Shown here one piece after another: positions 9,072 to 18,849 of a stretch of 64,000 nt of DNA. The DNA is taken from the NCBI GenBank assembly GCA_937965695.1, contig CALCKW010000009.1, positions 116,117 to 180,116 of the forward strand. The letters run 5' to 3'. The notes under the pieces are model-generated. The model was not told the DNA's origin. It saw only the letters and a list, made by a program, of their open reading frames with translations, and searched no databases. This DNA is from an uncultured Granulosicoccaceae bacterium (GTDB lineage Bacteria > Pseudomonadota > Gammaproteobacteria > CALCKW01). Each line of letters starts with the position of its first letter. Positions within the stretch are counted from its first letter, which is position 1. The translations under genes were made by a program, and so were the position numbers.

Positions 9072-10664
9072 ATGTCGAAAGAACTACATTCATTGGGTCG
9101 TCTGGTTGCAGCCGGTAAATTGAGCCGCAGAGACTTTCTCGGCCGCGCCGCCGCTCTTGGTGTTGCCGCGCCATTCGCTACAGCAATTTTGTCGCAAACA
9201 GCACACGCTGCCGACGAGCCAGTCCGTGGTGGAACGCTCAAGGTCGCTGCAGATGGTGGTGAGTCCACCAACACATTAGACCCAGCCCTTACTGCTTCTT
9301 TGGTCCCTCAGCTGAACAGTCGCGCGTTTGGTGACACCTTGTTTGAGGTATCAGCAACGGGAGAGATACAGTACCGTTTGGCCACTGAGATGAGCTCAGA
9401 CGAAACCGCTAAAGTTTGGACCGCCAAAATTCGTCAAGGCGTTAAGTTCCATGACGGCAGCACAATGACGGCCGACGATGTCGTCGCCACTATGCAGCGT
9501 CATTCAGGCGAAGACAGTAAATCTGGTGCACTTGGCATCATGAAAGGTATTGAGTCCGTCACTGCCGATGGCGAAAGCGTCGTATTCACCATGAATGAGG
9601 CAAACGCTGATTTACCTTTCTTGCTGTCAGACTATCACTTGGTTATTCAACCGAACGGCGGTCTAGACAATCCTGCAGCAGGTATCGGCACAGGTCCTTA
9701 CAAGTTGGTCTCTGATGAACCTGGCGTGCGTCACGTTTGGGAACGTTTCGACGGCGACTGGGACGGGGCTAATCGTGGCTATGCCGACACCATTGAAATA
9801 GTTGTTATCAACGACGGAACCGCTCGCCTCGCTGCGCTGCAAAGCGGACAAGTTCACATGATCTCAAGGGTTGAGCCCAAGGTTATTGATCTCGTCAAGC
9901 GCCTGCCTAATGTCCAAGTTCAAAACGTTGCCGGTCGTGGCCACTACGTGTTTATCATGCACTGCGACACAGCACCTTTCGACAACAACGATTTGCGCTT
10001 GGCACTCAAGTACGCCATCGACCGCGAAGAGATGGTTGAAAAAATCCTTAAAGGCTTGGGCAGCGTTGGTAATGACATGCCTATCAATGCTTCTTACCCG
10101 CTCTTCTCAGATGAGATCGAGCAGCGCACCTACGATCCAGTCAAAGCAGCTGAGCACTTCAAGAAGTCAGGACACACAGGACCTGTCGTATTGCGCGTGG
10201 CAGACGGTGCTTTCCCCGGTGCCGTCGATGCGGCCCAGTTGTTCCAAGCATCAGCCAAAAAATGCGGCATTGATCTAGAGATCAAACGCGAGCCAAACGA
10301 CGGTTACTGGTCAGAAGTCTGGAACAAACAACCCTTCTGTGCTTCCTATTGGGGTGGACGCCCGGTTCAAGACCAAATGTACACCACGGCGTATTTGTCG
10401 TCGGCTGATTGGAATGACACCCGCTTCCTGCGCGAAGATTTCGACGCTTTGATTGAATCTGCTCGAACTGAGCTGGACGACGCTAAGCGCAAAGAGATTT
10501 ACAAAGAAGCAGGCTTAATGGTGCGTGATGAAGGTGGCCTTATCTGCCCGATGTTTAACGAGTTTGTTGATGCGACGAACAGCGCAGTTGGCGGCTACGT
10601 CAGTGACCCCAACGGTGCTCTGATGAACTCTTACGCCCTGTCCAAGTGCTGGGTAAAAGCGTAA
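9072..10664 (+). CDS. ABC transporter substrate-binding protein, peptide/opine family 5, Tat-exported
   Basis: Periplasmic binding protein of the DppA/OppA family (SBP_bac_5), 530 aa. The N-terminus carries a twin-arginine signal (SRRDFLGRAAA, cleavage after AHA near residue 46), so the protein is exported folded. Family hallmarks follow: a VRGGTLKVA start of the mature chain, FHDGSTMTADDVV, and NDLRLALKYAIDREEM. It is first in a plus-strand operon with two permeases and a fused double ATPase. Substrates of the family include peptides, opines, glycosides and nickel. The phosphodiesterase at the end of the operon hints at a phosphate ester, but this is inference. Confidence 0.92.
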   Translation: MSKELHSLGRLVAAGKLSRRDFLGRAAALGVAAPFATAILSQTAHAADEPVRGGTLKVAADGGESTNTLDPALTASLVPQLNSRAFGDTLFEVSATGEIQYRLATEMSSDETAKVWTAKIRQGVKFHDGSTMTADDVVATMQRHSGEDSKSGALGIMKGIESVTADGESVVFTMNEANADLPFLLSDYHLVIQPNGGLDNPAAGIGTGPYKLVSDEPGVRHVWERFDGDWDGANRGYADTIEIVVINDGTARLAALQSGQVHMISRVEPKVIDLVKRLPNVQVQNVAGRGHYVFIMHCDTAPFDNNDLRLALKYAIDREEMVEKILKGLGSVGNDMPINASYPLFSDEIEQRTYDPVKAAEHFKKSGHTGPVVLRVADGAFPGAVDAAQLFQASAKKCGIDLEIKREPNDGYWSEVWNKQPFCASYWGGRPVQDQMYTTAYLSSADWNDTRFLREDFDALIESARTELDDAKRKEIYKEAGLMVRDEGGLICPMFNEFVDATNSAVGGYVSDPNGALMNSYALSKCWVKA

Positions 10665-10680
10665 ATCATCAATTCAAACT

Positions 10681-10761
10681 GAACCACCTCAGTCCTTCAC
10701 CCTTTGAAGGTCACTGAGTTCATCTGGTTCTAACGTTACCCGCTGGCTTTCAGCGGGTAAC
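10681..10761 (+). other. Two tandem intercistronic hairpins after the binding-protein gene
   Basis: The first, 10681-10730, is an imperfect stem opened by GAACCA and closed by TGGTTC with inner CTCAGT/ACTGAG and CCTTCA/TGAAGG pairs. The second, 10735-10761, is a perfect 11-bp stem GTTACCCGCTG / CAGCGGGTAAC with a 5-base loop. Only weak T-richness follows, so partial termination or mRNA stabilisation is more likely than full termination. This matches the need for excess binding protein over permease. Confidence 0.6.
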
Positions 10762-10834
10762 ACACTCTTCCTTTTAGCAGCTCGGCTATTTTTTTCCGCG
10801 TTGCAGCACCTTAGATAAATTGCGGAGCACTGTA

Positions 10835-11794
10835 ATGGGTTCTGGTCTGTGGACACTCATCATTCAACGCCTGCTCATGGGCCTGGGTTTGCTTTTGGCA
10901 GTCTCGGTTTTAATTTTTGCCGGCACGCAGATACTGCCAGGCGACGTAGCAGCCTCTATTCTGGGCCAGTCGGCCACTCCTGAAGCGCTTGCCAATTTAC
11001 GCAGCGATCTCGGTCTTGACCAACCCGCCTGGAAACGTTACTTCAGTTGGCTGGGCGGTTTATTGCAAGGCGACCTGGGTACAGCCTTGTCCAACGGCAA
11101 AGATATATCGGCATCGCTGGGTAAACGTCTGGGTAACACTTTATTTCTGGCTTTTTGGGCGGCATTGATGTCTGTGCCATTGGCTATTTTGTTAGGCCTT
11201 TTGGCGGTGCGATACCGCGGCAGATGGCCAGACAAGCTTATCTCTGGCATTACGCTTACCTCGATTTCACTGCCTGAGTTTTTTATTGGTTACCTGCTTA
11301 TTTATTTTATAGCGGTTAAAACCCAATGGCTGCCGAGCGTATCAACCGTCTACGAGGGTATGGCCTTTGCCGATCGACTGAAAGCCATCGCATTGCCGGC
11401 AATCACTCTCACCATGGTTGTATTAGCCCACATGATGCGCATGACACGCGCCGCCATTCTCAATGTGATGCAATCGGCCTATGTGGAAACAGCCGAACTC
11501 AAAGGTCTATCGGCTTTTGAGGTCATTCGCAAGCATGCCTTTCCGAACGTCATCGCACCGATCGTCAACGTAGTAATGCTCAATTTGGCTTTTTTGGTCG
11601 TGGGCGTTGTGGTGGTAGAAGTCATATTTGTCTACCCCGGCATGGGGCAATACTTGGTAGATCACGTAGCCAAACGCGATGTGCCCGTTGTGCAAGCCTG
11701 TGGATTGGTGTTTGCCGGTGTGTATATTTTGCTCAACATGGTGGCCGACATTGTCGCCTTGCTCAGTAACCCACGCTTACGTCACCCAAAATAA
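10835..11794 (+). CDS. ABC transporter permease, DppB type
   Basis: Inner-membrane permease, 319 aa, of the oligopeptide-type importer. It has about six helices, the DppB/OppB N-terminal segment (LGQSATPEALANLRSDLGLD) and the C-terminal EAA-like loop (ETAELKGLSAFEVIRKHAFPN). The start was placed at the ATG at 10835, 8 bases after GGAG; an in-frame TTG at 10820 precedes this ribosome site and is less likely. Next gene begins 13 bases after its stop. Confidence 0.92.
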   Translation: MGSGLWTLIIQRLLMGLGLLLAVSVLIFAGTQILPGDVAASILGQSATPEALANLRSDLGLDQPAWKRYFSWLGGLLQGDLGTALSNGKDISASLGKRLGNTLFLAFWAALMSVPLAILLGLLAVRYRGRWPDKLISGITLTSISLPEFFIGYLLIYFIAVKTQWLPSVSTVYEGMAFADRLKAIALPAITLTMVVLAHMMRMTRAAILNVMQSAYVETAELKGLSAFEVIRKHAFPNVIAPIVNVVMLNLAFLVVGVVVVEVIFVYPGMGQYLVDHVAKRDVPVVQACGLVFAGVYILLNMVADIVALLSNPRLRHPK

Positions 11795-11807
11795 GGAGCG
11801 CTGAACG

Positions 11808-12626
11808 ATGTTTAAACGAATTCCACTTAGTGCTCTCATTGGTATTATTGCCACTAGCACGTTTGTTTTCATGGCTGTTTTTGCGCCGTGGATTGCACCC
11901 TACCCGATGGCTGAAATTGTTGGTGGTACATGGGAGCCGAGCTCGGCTAAATTTTTGCTCGGTACAGACAATCTTGGTCGTGACTTATTATCGCGGATGA
12001 TTTTTGGCGCTCGCACGACACTGACCATTGCGGCACTTGCGACAGCACTGTCGTTTACGCTGGGGGCGACTCTTGGTTTTACAGCGGCTGTATTTGGTGG
12101 CTGGGTTGATCAGGTCATGTCTCGAGGTATTGATCTACTGATGGCCATACCAACACTTATTTTTGCGTTAGTCGTACTTTCTGTCTTGCCTACCACCATA
12201 ACAACATTGATTTTAGTGATGGGCGTATTAGATTCAACGCGGGTTTATCGCCTTTCGAGAGCGGTAGCTGTAGACATCAATGTGATGGACTTCGTAGAAG
12301 CGGCACGCTTACGCGGTGAAGGTCGAATCTGGATAATTTTCCGAGAGATCTTACCTAACGCGCTCTCCCCGCTTGTCGCAGAATTGGGTCTACGGTTCAT
12401 ATTCGCCGTGTTGTTTCTCTCCGCTCTCTCATTCTTAGGTCTGGGTGTACAACCGCCTGAAGCAGATTGGGGCGGCATGGTTAAAGAAAACAAAGACGGC
12501 ATAATCTTTGGCATTCCCGCTGCGCTTATCCCTGCTGCAGCAATCGCGGTTTTAGCCATTTCGGTCAACCTGGTGGCAGATTGGATTCTGAATCGAACCA
12601 CTGATCTCAAGGGAGGCAGAGGCTGA
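11808..12626 (+). CDS. ABC transporter permease, DppC type
   Basis: Second membrane subunit, 272 aa, of the same importer. It contains the DppC hallmark LGTDNLGRDLLSRMIFGART after the first helix and the EAA loop EAARLRGEGRIWIIFREIL near residue 165. AAGGAG precedes the ATG. Its TGA stop overlaps the ATG of the ATPase gene by one base, giving tight translational coupling. Confidence 0.92.
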   Translation: MFKRIPLSALIGIIATSTFVFMAVFAPWIAPYPMAEIVGGTWEPSSAKFLLGTDNLGRDLLSRMIFGARTTLTIAALATALSFTLGATLGFTAAVFGGWVDQVMSRGIDLLMAIPTLIFALVVLSVLPTTITTLILVMGVLDSTRVYRLSRAVAVDINVMDFVEAARLRGEGRIWIIFREILPNALSPLVAELGLRFIFAVLFLSALSFLGLGVQPPEADWGGMVKENKDGIIFGIPAALIPAAAIAVLAISVNLVADWILNRTTDLKGGRG

Positions 12627-14263
12627 TGGCTGACGAGACCTTATTAGAAGTATGTAACCTTCGTATCGAGGCAACAGTATATCCTCCCGGCGAAAAACCA
12701 CAGACCTTGGTGATCGTCAAAGACCTCAGCTGGTCGCTCAAACGCGGCCAAGTGCTGGGCATTATTGGGGAGTCAGGTGCAGGCAAATCCACTGCTGCGC
12801 TCGCGGGTATGGCCTACGGACGCGGCGGGGTTCGTCTACCCGCTGGAGAGGTCTGGCTGGACGGCCAGAATCTACTAGCTGTTGGCAAAGCAGCGCTGCG
12901 AAATGTTCGTGGTCGCAAGGTTTGTTACGTCGCGCAATCAGCTGCAGCGGCTTTTAATCCAGCACATACACTGATGGATCAAGTGGTTGAAGCATCATTG
13001 CTGCACGGTGTTTGCAACCGCGCTACCGCAGAAAACCGCGCCATTAGATTATTCGAAAAGCTGGGCCTACCGAATCCCGACAAAATCGGTGACCGCTATC
13101 CGCACCAAGTGTCGGGCGGGCAACTTCAGCGTGTGATGACAGCAATGGCATTGTGCCCTGAGCCTGATTTGATTGTTTTTGATGAACCGACCACTGCTTT
13201 GGATGTGACAACGCAGATCGATGTATTGGCGGCGATAAAAGACGCTATTCGCGACACAGGTGTGGCGGCAATGTACATCACGCACGACCTAGCGGTAGTC
13301 GCGCAGGTTTCCGATGAGATCATGGTGCTACGCCACGGAGAGTTGGTCGAACACGGTACAGCCAAGCAAATTATCGAGTCGCCTCGCGAGGAATACACTC
13401 AGGCACTGGTCTCCGTGCGCTCAATTGAACACGAAGAAAAGAAGCCCAGCACTCAGCCAGTGATGAAAGTAAAAAATGTCACGGCGGCCTATGGCGGTAC
13501 TATTGATGTGCTTAAGGACATCAGCGTTGAGATTCACCCTGGCCAGACACTGGCGGTTGTGGGCGAATCCGGTTCAGGTAAATCGACACTCGCACGCGCA
13601 ATCACAGGGCTGTTACCACCGCGCAAAGGCACCATCGAATTTGACGGTAGAACGTTGTCAAATGCGCTGGCACAGCGCAGCCGCGATGATCTGCGTGAAG
13701 TGCAGATGATCTACCAAATGGCTGACGTGGCGATGAACCCGCGACAAACAGTTAGAACCATCATTGGTCGACCCCTGCAATTCTATTTTGATCTCAAGGG
13801 CGAGGCGCTAGATCAACGAATCAACGAGCTGCTTGAAGAAATAGAAATGGGCGATGGCTTTGCCGATCGCTACCCTGCAGAGCTGTCGGGCGGGCAAAAA
13901 CAACGGGTTTGTATCGCGAGAGCACTAGCAGCTAAACCAAAACTTATTATTTGTGATGAGGTCACCAGTGCGCTGGACCCGCTAGTGGCAGATGGCATTT
14001 TAAAGCTGCTGCTAGATTTACAAGCCCGTGAAGGTGTCTCCTACATGTTCATCACACATGATCTTGCTACAGTTAAAGCAATAGCCGATAGCATAGCGGT
14101 GATGTTCCAAGGTGAGCTAGTACGTTACGGGCCTAAAAGCGAAGTACTTGCTCCACCTTTTGATGACTACACAGATCTGTTGTTGTCATCAGTGCCTCAG
14201 ATGCGACTGGGTTGGTTAGAAGAAGTCACCAAGAGCCGACGAATGGCCAGCGGAGGAAACTAA
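12626..14263 (+). CDS. ABC transporter ATPase, fused DppD-DppF type
   Basis: A single 545-aa chain with two complete ATPase domains. Domain 1 (about 1-265) has Walker A GESGAGKST, signature VSGGQLQ and Walker B LIVFDEPTTALD. Domain 2 (about 275-545) has Walker A GESGSGKST, signature LSGGQKQR and Walker B LIICDEVTSALD. The Glu after the Walker B Asp is kept in both, so both sites should hydrolyse ATP. It powers the importer encoded upstream. One base separates its stop from the next gene. Confidence 0.93.
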   Translation: MADETLLEVCNLRIEATVYPPGEKPQTLVIVKDLSWSLKRGQVLGIIGESGAGKSTAALAGMAYGRGGVRLPAGEVWLDGQNLLAVGKAALRNVRGRKVCYVAQSAAAAFNPAHTLMDQVVEASLLHGVCNRATAENRAIRLFEKLGLPNPDKIGDRYPHQVSGGQLQRVMTAMALCPEPDLIVFDEPTTALDVTTQIDVLAAIKDAIRDTGVAAMYITHDLAVVAQVSDEIMVLRHGELVEHGTAKQIIESPREEYTQALVSVRSIEHEEKKPSTQPVMKVKNVTAAYGGTIDVLKDISVEIHPGQTLAVVGESGSGKSTLARAITGLLPPRKGTIEFDGRTLSNALAQRSRDDLREVQMIYQMADVAMNPRQTVRTIIGRPLQFYFDLKGEALDQRINELLEEIEMGDGFADRYPAELSGGQKQRVCIARALAAKPKLIICDEVTSALDPLVADGILKLLLDLQAREGVSYMFITHDLATVKAIADSIAVMFQGELVRYGPKSEVLAPPFDDYTDLLLSSVPQMRLGWLEEVTKSRRMASGGN

Positions 14264-14264
14264 A

Positions 14265-15104
14265 GTGAAATCTAAATTATTGCTTATCATTCTAGACGGT
14301 TTGCCTTGGCGGGTCTCTCGAACATTAATGGGCAATTTGGAGGGCTGGGTAGAAAGTGGCGAAGCGCAGGTATGGCCGATGCGTGCAGTTATGCCGTCGA
14401 CATCGGCCAGTTGTTACGCGTCAATTCACACGGGGGTGAGCCCGCAAGTTCACGGTTGCACGGGAAATAACGTCGTTTCTAAGCTATCGCAACCCGATAT
14501 CTTTTTAGCTGTCGCAGCTGCGGGTGGCACTAATGGCGCTGTTGCTCATTCGTTCTGGAGCGAGTTTTTTCAGCGTTCACCGTTTGAGCCCGTTCGCGAT
14601 ATTGAATACGACGAGCAAGACGGCCCCATTCATCACGGCCGTTTTCATACGATGACGGGCTACGGTGCAGCCAATCAAATGACACCTGCTGACGACGACT
14701 TGTTCGCTAGTCTAACTAACCTTTGCCAACGTTTTGATCTAGATTACGGCATGTTGCACACCTGCACACTTGATTCAATGGGTCATCGCTTTGGCCACGA
14801 CTGCTCTGCAATGGACCACGCTTGCTTTGTTATGGACGAACAGTTGGCGCCCTACATAAAACGATGGCGCCAGATGGGCTACCAGATTATTGTTACAGCT
14901 GACCATGGCCAGACAGATCGAGGACACCACGGTGGCAGTACAGATTTAATGCGAGATGCACCGCTGTATTATTTTGGCCCAGCGACAGCAAGCAATCCGG
15001 AGTTGCCTCTGGGCCAACTGCAATTGGCCCCAACTGTTTTAAGTTTACTAGGGGCTGATATCCCTGACACAATGAAAGCAGGTGTATTTTTGAAAGCATC
15101 CTAA
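14265..15104 (+). CDS. Alkaline phosphatase-superfamily phosphodiesterase / nucleotide pyrophosphatase-like
   Basis: A 279-aa protein of the type I phosphodiesterase/nucleotide pyrophosphatase fold (PF01663-like). Metal-binding features are visible: the N-terminal LDGLPW Asp, the nucleophile region PSTSASCYASIHTG with its Ser/Thr, DSMGHRFGHD, and TADHGQTDRGHHGG near the C-terminus. There is no signal peptide, so it acts in the cytoplasm. It uses a GTG start one base after the ATPase stop and is the last gene of the ABC operon, so the imported substrate is plausibly a phosphoester or phosphonate that this enzyme opens. It is shorter than many family members (about 280 versus 400 aa). Confidence 0.82.
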   Translation: MKSKLLLIILDGLPWRVSRTLMGNLEGWVESGEAQVWPMRAVMPSTSASCYASIHTGVSPQVHGCTGNNVVSKLSQPDIFLAVAAAGGTNGAVAHSFWSEFFQRSPFEPVRDIEYDEQDGPIHHGRFHTMTGYGAANQMTPADDDLFASLTNLCQRFDLDYGMLHTCTLDSMGHRFGHDCSAMDHACFVMDEQLAPYIKRWRQMGYQIIVTADHGQTDRGHHGGSTDLMRDAPLYYFGPATASNPELPLGQLQLAPTVLSLLGADIPDTMKAGVFLKAS

Positions 15105-15133
15105 GAATTGACGATGTGGCCAGACAACGTTTC

Positions 15134-17305
15134 CTAGCTTATCGCCACCTTTTTATTTTTGTCTCTCAATCTTGTGCGAGCTTTGATTGTTTCGCGTTGA
15201 CTTGCCACACTCGCCTCTACCAATGATGTTGCTCGTAATGTTAAGGCAATTGGCTGTTCAGACTTAAAACCACACAACTGTGCAAACGCCACTCTAAGGT
15301 CCCACATTTTTTTTGCATTTGCCGGAGCAACTCTTCCGACCAAATCGCTTGGAGACGTGGCATACAAAAATAGCGGACTCAAAGGATGAAGGCCCACGCC
15401 ATCGCGTGTTGCCTCTAACCAAATCCGCTGTAACGTGCATCCGCCGGTGATGTAGTCACAATCGCGATTGCTTGAAACGGTCAGCACTAAAAAAGCATCT
15501 GCATCCAACATAGCCTTTCTACTCGCATCACCAAGTTTTTTTCCTCCGCCCCAAGACGCTAACTCCCGCATGGTATCGCTGCGTTTAACAACGTTAAGAG
15601 CCGCTGCATCTTTGTTACTCAGTTCTAATGTAGCGACATCTATTCCTGTGCTCATGGAGTCACCAGGAAAATTTAGTTCCTCAAACATCTCACGGTGAAG
15701 GTTGGGTGTTAAAAAGCGAATTCGATCAGCCTCAGCCCAGATATCGGCCGCTGCAGCCAGTGTGCTTCCGCGCAAGAATATCGCCTCAACACCCGCCTGC
15801 TTTGCATGCTTTTTGGTATTCGCTACCCAAGCGGAATTTATTGGAGCCGATTTACCCTGTCGTCTGGCACATGCACGCTTATCAACCATTGTGGCGAGCA
15901 AGGATAATTCTTCACACGTTCTAGCGTTGAAGCGTAGCTTTGCGACAGCCTCGGTCCCGTTGCGTTGGGCCACGGTCATTCGCTCACCGCACAGGCTTAG
16001 CTCTGCCACTTTTTGTTCTGCAGATGCCACAACCTGCGCGTTAAAAGTAGCAGCACCCAGTGCTAACAAAGAGCCCCTAAAACTAACATCCATCGCCGTG
16101 CTACGACTGGGATCCAAAAATATTTCCATACTATTTTCGTCTGCGTAAAAATGCCACGGTTGCGCATTTCCACCGGAGGGCGCACGAGAAGCCGCCAGTA
16201 AAACGCGATCACTAAAGGTCCTAGGAGACGGTACTACGCTGTTTTTCACAGACGCGACATCAGCAATCGTTGGCGTCGAAAGATCGCTGAGTAAAACGTC
16301 CATGTCCAAACGCAACCGGCCTGAAGGCAATCTTTGGCCCAGACCCCAACGCCTTACGGCAGCCCCAGCCATGCCTGCACCAAAACTGACATCACTGGCC
16401 AACTGGGGCCAGGTGCTGACTTGTTCATCGATTTCAATTAGTGAAGCAGCAAGGCGTGCCGAAATTTTATCGGCCTCCAATATTGCCATTACGTGCGGTA
16501 CTTTCTCAGCGTTGCTCAGCCCAGAAAGCGCAGCGCTATCAGTGACAGGTGTCAAACCATGGAAAACGGCACGATCTGGCTCGAGATCAAAACGCTCGAC
16601 ATCAAGCACTCCTCCATCACTGGTCTGCATGATGACAGGCACGCGTGACCGACGGGCAGCAAACCTTAACTCAAACTTTATATCGATGGAGTCACATTCA
16701 TCCACGATCAAATCGGCAGTCTCAACCAGCGCGTCGACGTTTTCAGCTGTCAGACCTTTCTGCTCAATCTCAAGCGTGATGTAAGGATCGAGTTCAGCAA
16801 TTCTGCGGGCCAATGCTACCGTTTTCGGCAAAGTGATATCGCTTAAATCACCGGGGATGCGATTGAGGTTCGAAAGCGAAAGCTCATCGTGATCCACTAA
16901 AATCAATCGGCCACACAGTCCTTCTTGCGCCAATGCATAAGCAACAGAATGCCCAACACTCAGTCCGATGACGGCAATAGTTTTATTAAAAAGTACTTGT
17001 TGTTCCGCCGCTGTAATTTTGTTTCGATTGCGATCACTACGCAGACGGCTATAGGCTTTTCTCCCTAACACTCGTACAACAGTACGCCGCCATGGATAAT
17101 ACACCCACATGGGTTTCTCAGTTTTAAGCTCATCCGCACAATCATGAATGAGTTCGTTCAGTTCCTCTTGCTGGTGGCAGAGCTGATCGATTACTTCAAT
17201 ATTTTTTTCACCTGCTATTTGAACTATATCTCCGTGCGCAGCCTTTAGTTCTGTATCAAGAAGCAGTACAGGTTTCCATGGGCAATCAGCTTTATCGCTC
17301 ATCAC
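15134..17305 (-). CDS. E1-like (ThiF) / nitroreductase fusion, Rv1355c (MoeY) family
   Basis: 723 aa with two enzymatic halves. Residues ~95-300 form an E1/ThiF/MoeB-like Rossmann domain: nucleotide loop IAVIGLSVGHS, acidic DHDELSLSNLNR segment and DECDS motif. Residues ~380-720 form an FMN nitroreductase-like domain: ASRAPSGGNAQPWHFY near its start and GGCTLQRIWLEA near its end. I recall the same combination from Mycobacterium tuberculosis Rv1355c, annotated MoeY. Its ATG overlaps the stop of the upstream GNAT-like gene by 4 bases (TCAT at 17302-17305). I see no catalytic E1 cysteine or zinc CxxC pairs, so adenylation or cyclodehydration of a small molecule is as likely as sulfur-carrier activation. 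Function is unproven. Confidence 0.8.
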   Translation of the reverse strand: MMSDKADCPWKPVLLLDTELKAAHGDIVQIAGEKNIEVIDQLCHQQEELNELIHDCADELKTEKPMWVYYPWRRTVVRVLGRKAYSRLRSDRNRNKITAAEQQVLFNKTIAVIGLSVGHSVAYALAQEGLCGRLILVDHDELSLSNLNRIPGDLSDITLPKTVALARRIAELDPYITLEIEQKGLTAENVDALVETADLIVDECDSIDIKFELRFAARRSRVPVIMQTSDGGVLDVERFDLEPDRAVFHGLTPVTDSAALSGLSNAEKVPHVMAILEADKISARLAASLIEIDEQVSTWPQLASDVSFGAGMAGAAVRRWGLGQRLPSGRLRLDMDVLLSDLSTPTIADVASVKNSVVPSPRTFSDRVLLAASRAPSGGNAQPWHFYADENSMEIFLDPSRSTAMDVSFRGSLLALGAATFNAQVVASAEQKVAELSLCGERMTVAQRNGTEAVAKLRFNARTCEELSLLATMVDKRACARRQGKSAPINSAWVANTKKHAKQAGVEAIFLRGSTLAAAADIWAEADRIRFLTPNLHREMFEELNFPGDSMSTGIDVATLELSNKDAAALNVVKRSDTMRELASWGGGKKLGDASRKAMLDADAFLVLTVSSNRDCDYITGGCTLQRIWLEATRDGVGLHPLSPLFLYATSPSDLVGRVAPANAKKMWDLRVAFAQLCGFKSEQPIALTLRATSLVEASVASQRETIKARTRLRDKNKKVAIS

Positions 17306-18036
17306 ACGGCCTCCGGCACTGACAAACTCTCTTGTATATTCAACAAGTCATTCTCTACCGTCCGCAACAACTGAGCATCCATCAATTTCTTTCTATTAGC
17401 CGTAATATGGGCCACCAGAACAGTTTTATAGCTGGGGTTAGGATATGGCACGCTAATATCAGGGCAGACAACTTCGCAGCCACTGCGAGCCCACATTCCC
17501 ATCGTGTGCTGAGCCGACGTACCTACCATTGCGGCGGCTCCAATGAGGTCGATACTAATAATCTGAAGGCGGAGTATCATGTCAATCACATGCTTGGTCC
17601 GACCCCGGTCCACATCGGGATGAACAAACACACCTTTGTTTTCCATCACTTTATTGCCTAACAAAGGCCCCACAAAAGCCTGAAGCTCTGCGAACCGTGA
17701 ATGAGTCTTCATTTCATGCAATGACCAGACTGAATCGAGCGTAGGATACGGACCGTGATTGCGCAGCCCACCTAGCACCTCATTATTTCGGCAATCTTGG
17801 ATCAACCAAAAGGAAGGACATGGAGATATTTCGAGCTCACTACGCCGCACAGCATTTGCAACACCATGCTTTGCGTAACTCTGTTCAGCAGCATCTAAGT
17901 AACGCTTCCACATAGAAGGGTTTTTAACAGGGTTGTAATACTTACCAGAAAGGAACTGACCTTTTTCTTCGACACTAATACCAAATAAACGAGGGTCATC
18001 ATATCTTTGAACGACAGGTGTTTTGTTACTAGACAT
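17302..18036 (-). CDS. GNAT-fold acyltransferase-like protein coupled to the E1/nitroreductase fusion
   Basis: 244 aa. The ATG at 18036 was chosen because AGGAGG stands 8 bases before it; the longer frame to 18093 has no such site. The pattern of a strand ending GGLRNHGP, then an ENKGVFVHPDVDRGR segment and a helix, resembles the acetyl/acyl-CoA binding core of GNAT or N-acyl amino acid synthase proteins. Confidence in that fold is moderate. The 4-base overlap with the downstream gene means the two products are made together, suggesting that one acylates a substrate that the other activates or oxidises. No signal peptide or membrane segment. Confidence 0.6.
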   Translation of the reverse strand: MSSNKTPVVQRYDDPRLFGISVEEKGQFLSGKYYNPVKNPSMWKRYLDAAEQSYAKHGVANAVRRSELEISPCPSFWLIQDCRNNEVLGGLRNHGPYPTLDSVWSLHEMKTHSRFAELQAFVGPLLGNKVMENKGVFVHPDVDRGRTKHVIDMILRLQIISIDLIGAAAMVGTSAQHTMGMWARSGCEVVCPDISVPYPNPSYKTVLVAHITANRKKLMDAQLLRTVENDLLNIQESLSVPEAV

Positions 18037-18849
18037 CTCAAGTGCCTCCTTGCACTTAACTATTCTATTTATGCGGTGAAAAATGCACATCATGTGCTCA
18101 CTACAAATCAGTATATGTAGCAGTTCTTGATTTATCTACACCCTAACTGCAATGCGATGAAAATAGTAATCTGGCAGAATCCAAATCGATCATTTATTGC
18201 TTAAACTGAAACCCAAAGATTAAAACTATTGGGGTTTTTTATTGGACTGATTGAACTATGTGTTCGAGAAAAGAGACTAACGGCGTCCGTAACTGTAATT
18301 AGTCTCAATATTCGAGACGAAGTTCTTTAAATCACCAAAAATGATTTCCAATACCAAACGGTGCTAGCACTAACCCAGGCAACACTTTCTTCCAAAAAAA
18401 ATATTTCTTTCTCAATGGTTATTCATAACTATCCCGCTCTCCCCCTCCTCGCTAGCAATTAGATGCATTTTTTAAACACTACTATTTCAAAATTATTCTA
18501 CTCGTTTGATTGGGAACCAGTTTAGAGCAGTCACACACCTAGCCGCCTTTTTTATATTTGAGATACGAAATTGCCGCCCCTGCGAATTAAGCAATAATTC
18601 AATGGGCGAAAGGCTTCTGGGAACGAACAAACGCTTTTCATGACGTCTCATTATTGAATTTTGGTAACACTCCATAAGTGCCTGTATTCAAAGAGCTTTC
18701 ATCATTCGATCGCAACTGTACAGCGGAGTATCTACTCCACGTTTAGTCAGAGGAACGACAATTGCGTTGCGGAGGCAGAACATACTACGACGCGTTGCAG
18801 CAGAGTCTCAGAGACAGGGACTTAACTCACGAGATAGCGGCAATTCCAA
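18037..18849 (+). other. Long divergent intergenic region
   Basis: About 810 bases between the divergent GNAT-like and GGDEF-EAL genes with no convincing coding frame. It is AT-rich. Two small inverted repeats are visible: CTACA...TGTAG at 18097-18120, close upstream of the GNAT-like gene, and GAGACTAA...TTAGTCTC at 18273-18306. Either could be an operator. I see no tRNA or known riboswitch. Confidence 0.5.
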
